Assembly: GCA_045649855.1 (NCBI GenBank)
Contig: JAZRQN010000144.1
Coordinates: 1 to 10,585 of the forward strand
DNA from: URNF01 sp045649855
GTDB taxonomy: Bacteria > Bacillota > Clostridia > Oscillospirales > Acutalibacteraceae
Reading direction: 5' to 3'
Length of the DNA: 10,585 bases
Below the pieces are notes generated by a model, which saw only the letters and a program-made list of their open reading frames with translations, had not been told where the DNA came from and did not search any database. Each line of letters starts with the position of its first letter. Within the stretch, counting starts at the first letter, position 1. The position numbers and the translations under genes were made by a program. Positions 5,339 through 10,585 of the stretch are shown one piece after another.

Positions 5339-6150
5339 CGTTGTCCCCCCATCAGCTTGTTTTCTACCTCGTCATAAAACGAGCGTGTTTGCAATCGGAT
5401 CAACCGCACCACGTACGCAGAGCGTTTCACGCTCACCGCACCGTTTTGCGGCAGTTGGATTTCGGTTTCACCATCCACCGACAAGTACGCATCGCCTTGT
5501 GTCCCCTTCGTGTCAATGCGAATAGGCGTATCTGCAGGCAACACGTAGGATCTGCTATACAGCGAATGCGGACACACGGGGGTCAGCAACATACAAGGCA
5601 CTAACGGATGCACCACAGGACCGCCTGCAGACAGAGAATACGCCGTAGAACCCGTGGGGGTTGCCACCATCACGCCGTCCGCGCGATACCGCATCACGTT
5701 CTTATCCCCTGCGCTCACGCGCAAATCCACCAAGCGAGACAACGCACCGCGCGAAATCACCGCTTCGTTCATAGCAAGGTATGTATCGTCGCCGCCGTCC
5801 ACCATAACGTCCAGCAGCATACGCTCTTCGGTTTCGTAATCATCCTCAAACAACAATTTGAGTCGGGCGGTTTCATCCATTTCCAGACCTGCCAGAAAGC
5901 CGAGTTTACCGCTGTTGATACCTAACACGGGGATGTCGTAATGTGCGGCTTGCTTGGCGACGTGCATAATGGTGCCGTCTCCACCCACCGCAATGATAAT
6001 ATCCGCAGATGCGACAGGCAATGCGTCTCCCGACGAAAAACTCACCGCGGTTACATCAGCACCAAAACCGCGCAATTCTGCACAAATGCGTTCTACGTCC
6101 TGCGCACTGACAGCGGTATGTATATTGGATACCAACAATATCTTTTTCAC
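5335..6150 (-). CDS. nadK: NAD kinase (ATP or polyphosphate-dependent)
   Basis: A 271-residue cytosolic enzyme that phosphorylates NAD to NADP, feeding anabolic reduction. The catalytic GGDGT motif is at 56-60, the NE pair at 128-129, and the glycine-rich segment with TPTGSTAYSLSAGGP ends near residue 178. HPLVPCMLLTPVCPHSL follows as in other bacterial NAD kinases. Translation begins at GTG 6150, which shares four bases with the tlyA TGA (GTGA). An alternative ATG is not better placed, and MKKILLVSNI is a typical N-terminus. A G-rich site (AGGGGGTAGG) precedes it. The 3' end overlaps argR by four bases. Co-expression with dxs is plausible because the MEP pathway consumes NADPH, though that link is inference. 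Confidence 0.96.
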   Translation of the reverse strand: MKKILLVSNIHTAVSAQDVERICAELRGFGADVTAVSFSSGDALPVASADIIIAVGGDGTIMHVAKQAAHYDIPVLGINSGKLGFLAGLEMDETARLKLLFEDDYETEERMLLDVMVDGGDDTYLAMNEAVISRGALSRLVDLRVSAGDKNVMRYRADGVMVATPTGSTAYSLSAGGPVVHPLVPCMLLTPVCPHSLYSRSYVLPADTPIRIDTKGTQGDAYLSVDGETEIQLPQNGAVSVKRSAYVVRLIRLQTRSFYDEVENKLMGGQR

Positions 6151-6980
6151 GATTGCCTACCCCCTTTTTTCAAAGCGTTATGCGCCGCATCCACCACGTC
6201 CCATATCGGCAGCGGTATAAAATCAGGCGCTTTTGTATTACTATACACCAATACGATTAAAAATTCAATATTTCCTTCTCCGCCTGTGATGGGAGAATAA
6301 TCGATTTTGGAAATTCCAAGACCTTGTTCGGTGAAAAATCCGCATAATTCTTCCAACACGTTGCGATGCACCTTTTTATCACGCACAACGCCGTGCTTGC
6401 CGATTGCGGATTTCCCCGCTTCAAACTGGGGTTTAACAAGGCACAAAACGGTAGCACCGTCTTTCAGATACGGTAACACGGCAGGCATCACCTGTCTCAC
6501 CGATATGAACGATACGTCAATCGCGCACACGTCCACACTTCGGCCGGGCACAGTTTCGCGCAAGCGTTCACTGCGCACATCGGTGCCTTCCAATACGGTT
6601 ACACGCGCATCCGCACGCAAAGAATCGTGCAGTTGATCGGTACCCACGTCCACAGCATACACGTGAGCGGCACCTGCTTGTAACAAACAATCGGTGAAAC
6701 CGCCTGTAGAAGCGCCCACGTCCATTGCCGTGAGCCCGTCCATCTGCAAACCGCTGATTTGCAACGCTTTTTCCAATTTGAAGCCGCCGCGACCCACAAA
6801 ACGAATGGAGGACGTATCACATTCCACCACCGCGTCCGCGAGCACCTTTACCGAGGCTTTGGACACGGTTTTTCCATTCACGGTAACAGCGCCGTTTTCA
6901 ATCAATTCCTTTGCTTTTTCTCTGCCGCTGACAAAACCGCCTGCGACCAAAAAAGCGTCCAAACGCATACCATCACTCAT
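6147..6980 (-). CDS. tlyA: TlyA family rRNA (cytidine-2'-O)-methyltransferase
   Basis: A 277-residue protein with an N-terminal S4 RNA-binding domain (about 5-65: RLDAFLV...SREKAKELI pattern) and an FtsJ-like methyltransferase domain. The SAM site is DVGASTGGFTD (87-97). The K-D-K-E tetrad known from TlyA is present as K68, D155, K183 (in KPQFEAGK) and E239 (in GEGNIEF). Characterised members 2'-O-methylate 16S and/or 23S rRNA and influence capreomycin sensitivity; the older label haemolysin is misleading. The ATG at 6980 overlaps the dxs TGA (ATGA). A second ATG at codon 5 could also serve. The gene commonly follows dxs and precedes nadK in Clostridia. Confidence 0.94.
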   Translation of the reverse strand: MSDGMRLDAFLVAGGFVSGREKAKELIENGAVTVNGKTVSKASVKVLADAVVECDTSSIRFVGRGGFKLEKALQISGLQMDGLTAMDVGASTGGFTDCLLQAGAAHVYAVDVGTDQLHDSLRADARVTVLEGTDVRSERLRETVPGRSVDVCAIDVSFISVRQVMPAVLPYLKDGATVLCLVKPQFEAGKSAIGKHGVVRDKKVHRNVLEELCGFFTEQGLGISKIDYSPITGGEGNIEFLIVLVYSNTKAPDFIPLPIWDVVDAAHNALKKGGRQS

Positions 6981-8848
6981 ACCGCGTCCTCGCGATCTGC
7001 CAGCAAACGATACAAGCTGTCCGCATCCAAACCGCTCATCTGCATACCTTGTTCCAACGTGCAGGGCGGCAGATTGCGTTCAATGGCGCGCACCACATAT
7101 TTGCCCGTATATCCGTTTTGCATCAAGGAGGCCGCCAACTGTTCGCCGATACCGCCGCGTTTCGCGCCTTCTTCCGCAAACACCACGCGTGCATACCGTT
7201 TGGAAATCTCGAGGATTTCCTCTGCAAGCGGGAAAATACAGTTGAGTTTCAGTACCGATACAGGCGTACCGTTCTGCGCCATCCGTCTTGCGGCTTCCAG
7301 CACGTTGCCGTACAGTCTGCCGTAGGTGATGACCAGCGTATCCGCTTGTTCGTGTTCTTCCAAAAAGCACGTCTCACCGCTCGGACGATAATCCTGCAAA
7401 ACAGACGGTTCTCCGCCGCGCGGATACCGCACCGCCACGATACCGTCGGTGTCATATACCGCCTGTTTGAGATGCAATTCCAATTCCGCGTATGTCGCAG
7501 GTGCAAAAACGGTGGTGTGCGGTATAGTGGTCAAAAACGGCACGTCATAAATACCCTGATGGGTCTCACCCTCATCAGGCACGATGCCTGCGCGATCGAC
7601 AGCGAGTACGATATGATTACGCATAATCGCCGTATCGTTCAGCAGTTGGTCATACGCACGTTGCAGGAAGGTGGAGTACACTGCGAAGATCGGCAACACA
7701 CCACCGACCGACAAACCGGATGCAAACGTTACCGCGTGCGATTCCGCAATACCCGTATCGAAGCAACGGCGCGGCGTCTGTTCCGAAAATTCCACCATAC
7801 ACGTTCCGTGTTTCATAGCGGCGGTGATACCGACCACGCGGTCATCCGCCTTTGCCATCTCGCCCAACACTCTGCCAAACACGGAAGAATACGTTTGAGC
7901 AATAGACGGCACGAGTTTCTGCGCAGGGTCAAACCGTCCCACGCCGTGATAACTGCCCGGGTCCTGCTCTGCAAAGGAATATCCTTTACCTTTCACAGTT
8001 TCCACGTGTACAACCACGGGGCATGCCAACATTTTCGCCGTTTCAAATGCATTGGCAAGCTGCTCAATGTCGTGGCCGTTCACAGGGCCGATATAGTGAA
8101 AGCCCATATCCTCAAAAAACGAAACATCCTTGAAGATCGCGCGTTTCATACTGTTTTTACTGCTGGACAGCAGTGTATAGATAGGTTTGCCGACCAGCGG
8201 CACTTTTTTGAAGAAGGCACTCACGCGCCCTTTGAATTTCAAGTAACGCGGACGAGAACGCAAAGTGGACAGATGACGTGCCGCAAATCCAACGTTAGGG
8301 CTGATAGACATCTGGTTATCGTTGAGCACCACGATCAGCGGATCATCACTGCGGCCTGCATTGCTGAGACCCTCATACGCCAGACCACCCGTCAAAGCAC
8401 CGTCGCCGATCACCGCAACCGTGAATCCGCGTTTTCCTGTCAGCTCCTTCGCTTTGGCAATACCGTTAGCGGCAGAAACAGAGGTACTGCTGTGTCCCAC
8501 TATAAAACGGTCATAATCGCTTTCTTTCGGGTTAGGAAAACCGTACAAGCCGTCCTTGGTGCGGATAGTATGCATCGCATCCCTACGACCTGTCAGCATT
8601 TTGTACACGTAACACTGGTGTCCCACGTCCCACACCACATCGTCCTGTTCCAGATCAAATGCACGCAGCAAAGCTACCGTCAACTCCACAACACCAAGGT
8701 TGGAGGACAGATGACCGCCGGTCTTGGATACCGCTAAAATCAGTTCACGTCTGATTTCAGCACAAAGCGCGTCCAATTGACCGTTCTCTATTCTTTTGAC
8801 ATCATCCGGCCCGTTGATCGAGCGCAGGAAGTTTGTCTGCTGTTCCAT
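6977..8848 (-). CDS. dxs: 1-deoxy-D-xylulose-5-phosphate synthase
   Basis: A 623-residue protein, close to the usual 620. It condenses pyruvate and glyceraldehyde-3-phosphate with thiamine diphosphate to form DXP, the first step of the MEP isoprenoid pathway and a source for thiamine and pyridoxal. Visible features: GGHLSSNLG with His46, GHQ (76-78), GHSSTSVSAANG (118-129), the thiamine diphosphate motif GDGALTGG (148-155) to NDN (176-178), the catalytic Glu369 in GIAESHAV, and DRAGIVPDEGETHQG (418-432) with His430. The ATG at 8848 has an AAGGTG site that overlaps the ispA TAA. It lies 9 nt after ispA, which uses isoprenoid units made by this pathway. Confidence 0.97.
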   Translation of the reverse strand: MEQQTNFLRSINGPDDVKRIENGQLDALCAEIRRELILAVSKTGGHLSSNLGVVELTVALLRAFDLEQDDVVWDVGHQCYVYKMLTGRRDAMHTIRTKDGLYGFPNPKESDYDRFIVGHSSTSVSAANGIAKAKELTGKRGFTVAVIGDGALTGGLAYEGLSNAGRSDDPLIVVLNDNQMSISPNVGFAARHLSTLRSRPRYLKFKGRVSAFFKKVPLVGKPIYTLLSSSKNSMKRAIFKDVSFFEDMGFHYIGPVNGHDIEQLANAFETAKMLACPVVVHVETVKGKGYSFAEQDPGSYHGVGRFDPAQKLVPSIAQTYSSVFGRVLGEMAKADDRVVGITAAMKHGTCMVEFSEQTPRRCFDTGIAESHAVTFASGLSVGGVLPIFAVYSTFLQRAYDQLLNDTAIMRNHIVLAVDRAGIVPDEGETHQGIYDVPFLTTIPHTTVFAPATYAELELHLKQAVYDTDGIVAVRYPRGGEPSVLQDYRPSGETCFLEEHEQADTLVITYGRLYGNVLEAARRMAQNGTPVSVLKLNCIFPLAEEILEISKRYARVVFAEEGAKRGGIGEQLAASLMQNGYTGKYVVRAIERNLPPCTLEQGMQMSGLDADSLYRLLADREDAV

Positions 8849-8857
8849 ACTTTCACC

Positions 8858-9751
8858 TTAAAACTTACGATGTAAAAGTGCTGTGGCAAGCGCTTCCAAG
8901 TGCGAAGTATCCCCCGCAAACTGCGAGAGCGCTTTCAAAGCAATATCCGTCTTCTCTGCTGCGGCGGCACGTGTTTGTTCCAAACCGCACAGGGTTACAT
9001 AGGTTACTTTCTCATTTTCGGCATCGCTGCCAATCGGCTTACCGAGCGCGGTTTCATCCGCAGTTACGTCCAAAATATCGTCTACCATCTGGAACGCAAG
9101 ACCGATATTTTCACCAAACACAGCGGCAGCCTTTTGCGCAGCAGCATCACCGCCGCCGACCGCAACGCCCATTGCGCAAGCGGCACGCAACAACGCCGCC
9201 GTTTTGCCGTCCTGCAACGTTTGCAGGGTTTCAAGATCGATCTGCTTGCCTTCGCTTTCCAGATCGATGCATTGACCGCCAACCATACCGGCAATGCCTG
9301 CGGCATCCGCCAGAATAGACGCGGCTCTCAGCACCGCATCCGCAGGTATAGTATTTACATTTTCAGCGGTTAAAACCGTTTCAAATGCACGATTCAACAG
9401 CGCATCGCCTGCCAACAGTGCCATATCCTCACCGAACTGCACGTGGACAGACGGTTTGCCGCGGCGCAAAGGACTGTTATCCATGCACGGCATATCGTCG
9501 TGCACCAACGAATACGAATGAATCATTTCAATTGCCGCCGCAAACGGTAACGCACGCTTGACATCACCGCAACACAGGCGGCAAAATTCCATAGTCAGAA
9601 CCGGACGGATGCGTTTTCCTCCGTCAGCGCAGGCATACGCCATCGCATCCACAACCGTATCACGAAAACCGTCTTTTTGCGGCAGATATTGCGGCATGGT
9701 TTGCTCAAACAAGCGGCAATGTGCCGCTAACATCTCGGTATATATCGCCAT
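8858..9751 (-). CDS. ispA: Farnesyl diphosphate synthase (geranyltranstransferase)
   Basis: A 297-residue all-helical trans-prenyltransferase that adds isopentenyl diphosphate to dimethylallyl and geranyl diphosphate to make farnesyl diphosphate for undecaprenyl lipid carriers and quinones. It has GGKRIRP (44-50), the first Asp-rich motif DDMPCMD (85-91) with the two-residue insertion typical of bacterial farnesyl synthases, Tyr80 five residues before it, which limits chain length to C15, GGQCIDL (158-164), and the second motif DDILD (224-228). The segment after the first motif reads NSPLRRG, where NDDLRRG is more usual. The ATG at 9751 directly follows the xseB TAA, with a GAGGAG site inside xseB, so translation is probably coupled. 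Confidence 0.95.
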   Translation of the reverse strand: MAIYTEMLAAHCRLFEQTMPQYLPQKDGFRDTVVDAMAYACADGGKRIRPVLTMEFCRLCCGDVKRALPFAAAIEMIHSYSLVHDDMPCMDNSPLRRGKPSVHVQFGEDMALLAGDALLNRAFETVLTAENVNTIPADAVLRAASILADAAGIAGMVGGQCIDLESEGKQIDLETLQTLQDGKTAALLRAACAMGVAVGGGDAAAQKAAAVFGENIGLAFQMVDDILDVTADETALGKPIGSDAENEKVTYVTLCGLEQTRAAAAEKTDIALKALSQFAGDTSHLEALATALLHRKF

Positions 9752-9994
9752 TTAAGACAGCTCCTCACCCATATCCTGCCCCAATCTGTCGGTGAATTCC
9801 CCACCTGCAGTGTCGGTCAGTTTCACAATTTTTTGTTCAGCGGTTTTGAGCTGTTCTGCGCAAAACGCGGTCAGTTTCGTTCCTTCCTCAAACAAACGCA
9901 ACGATTCATCCAACGTGCATTTGCCACCTTCCAGCGCGACAACGATCTCATCCAGACGTGCCATTGCTTGTTCAAAGGTCAACGTATCAGCCAT
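9752..9994 (-). CDS. xseB: Exodeoxyribonuclease VII small subunit
   Basis: An 80-residue protein, the usual size of the family. It starts with the signature pattern TFEQAMARLDEIVVALEGGKCTLDESLRLFEEG and continues as a helical hairpin, expected to coil around the large subunit. With XseA it forms exonuclease VII, which cuts single-stranded DNA from both ends. The ATG at 9994 overlaps the xseA stop by 8 nt, and the TAA touches the ispA ATG, so the three genes should be translationally coupled. Confidence 0.95.
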   Translation of the reverse strand: MADTLTFEQAMARLDEIVVALEGGKCTLDESLRLFEEGTKLTAFCAEQLKTAEQKIVKLTDTAGGEFTDRLGQDMGEELS

Positions 9995-10585
9995 GGGTCA
10001 TTTCCCCTTTCGTACAGGTATTAACGGTGCACTGTATACAGCCGTCTTGCATTGACAACGAGAGCTTGTCCCCCGGTTTTGCATCTTCCACCGAGGTCAG
10101 CACCGCGTGTTGTTCATTTTGTACCATCGCGTAGCCGCGAGAAAGCACCTTCAAAGGACTCATTGCATCCAAGGAAGCCGCCTTGGCAGACAGTTTGGTT
10201 TTTGCATCCGCTATTCTCGCCTGTGCAACGCCCAAGAACCGCCGTGTCAACAAATCCAACCGCATCGCGCTTTGTTCAACGTGGTACGTAGGGCTGGCGA
10301 GTGCACGTTTACCGCGCAACGCTTCCAAAGACAAGCGTTTGGTTTGCAGATCGGTACGAACCGCGATGGTGGAACGCACCGTTAACTGTTGCAAGTGCAA
10401 CAGCAGATCTTCCGCATCGGGCACTGCCAGTTCAGCGGCTGCCGACGGAGTCGGCGCACGCAAATCGGCGGCAAAATCACAAAGTGTAAAGTCAGTTTCG
10501 TGTCCCACTGCGGAAATCACCGGAATCTGCGATGCCGCAACCGCGCGGCAAACCTCTTCGTTATTAAATGCCCACAAATCTCCCA
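9987..10585 (-). CDS. xseA: Exodeoxyribonuclease VII large subunit, 5' part outside the window
   Basis: The last 198 or so codons are visible and the frame is open to the right edge, so this is the C-terminal half of a protein that normally has 400-450 residues. The first visible residues, DLWAFNNEEVCRAVAAS, match the conserved GGGSxEDLWxFN region of XseA, followed by PVISAVGHETDFTLCDFAADLRAPTPSAAAE, the family's catalytic core segment. The helical C-terminal part (about 60 residues on) should bind XseB. A TTG at 10577 is an internal leucine codon, not a start. The TGA overlaps xseB by 8 nt. Confidence 0.95.
   Translation of the reverse strand, partial: GDLWAFNNEEVCRAVAASQIPVISAVGHETDFTLCDFAADLRAPTPSAAAELAVPDAEDLLLHLQQLTVRSTIAVRTDLQTKRLSLEALRGKRALASPTYHVEQSAMRLDLLTRRFLGVAQARIADAKTKLSAKAASLDAMSPLKVLSRGYAMVQNEQHAVLTSVEDAKPGDKLSLSMQDGCIQCTVNTCTKGEMTHG

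Noticed and set aside
7049..8737. Open reading frame of 562 codons on the plus strand
   Set aside because: It lies wholly antisense to dxs, whose catalytic motifs are unmistakable. Its His/Arg-rich translation has no recognisable domain, and it exists because the coding strand rarely uses TTA, CTA or TCA codons.
10575..10577. TTG as the start of xseA
   Set aside because: The frame stays open upstream to the window edge, and the preceding codons (Gly, Asp) fit the conserved family segment, so this is an internal leucine.

Overview
The window looks like a chromosomal segment from a Gram-positive Firmicute of class Clostridia. The gene order xseA-xseB-ispA-dxs-tlyA-nadK-argR-recN, the YerC/YecD-type regulator, the strong GGAGG-type ribosome binding sites and the CCA-encoding tRNA genes all point that way. 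The moderately GC-rich coding sequence (about 60% G+C in one recN line counted by hand) suggests the Oscillospiraceae/Ruminococcaceae side of the class, but that lineage call is inference. Every gene I can support is on the minus strand, so the biological order runs from the right edge to the left edge.

Positions 10585 to 1250 hold one tightly packed gene block with no gap above about 30 nt: xseA (5' part missing), xseB, ispA, dxs, tlyA, nadK, argR, recN, a yerC-like regulator, a class I methyltransferase and hslO. Neighbours overlap (ATGA or GTGA junctions at dxs/tlyA, tlyA/nadK and nadK/argR; 8 nt at xseA/xseB) or abut (TAAATG at xseB/ispA, 1 nt at yerC/methyltransferase). I see no internal promoter or terminator, so the block is probably one operon. 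It combines exonuclease VII, the entry step of the MEP isoprenoid pathway and farnesyl diphosphate synthesis, an rRNA methyltransferase, NADP synthesis, arginine control, double-strand-break repair and a redox chaperone. recN most likely starts at TTG 4856, not at GTG 4865.

Positions 1219 to 691 hold a separate transcription unit: a strong promoter (TTGACA, 17 nt, TATTAT), then tRNA-Val(TAC), tRNA-Asp(GTC), tRNA-Phe(GAA), tRNA-Gly(GCC) and tRNA-Cys(GCA), all with encoded CCA, and a perfect 17-bp terminator stem with a GAAA loop. A second hairpin lies in the only wide spacer of the cluster, between tRNA-Gly and tRNA-Cys.

Positions 686 to 539 hold the most unusual part: about seven short stem-loops, four of whose linkers share a core close to ACATCRTT. 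The linkers point one way in the left half and the other way in the right half. I do not recognise this as a named element. It abuts an extended -10 promoter that drives the last gene, a 3'-truncated sn-glycerol-1-phosphate dehydrogenase (AraM/EgsA family, 470 to 1). That gene is clearly AT-richer than the right-hand operon (about one third G+C in places), so the tRNA cluster marks a compositional boundary.
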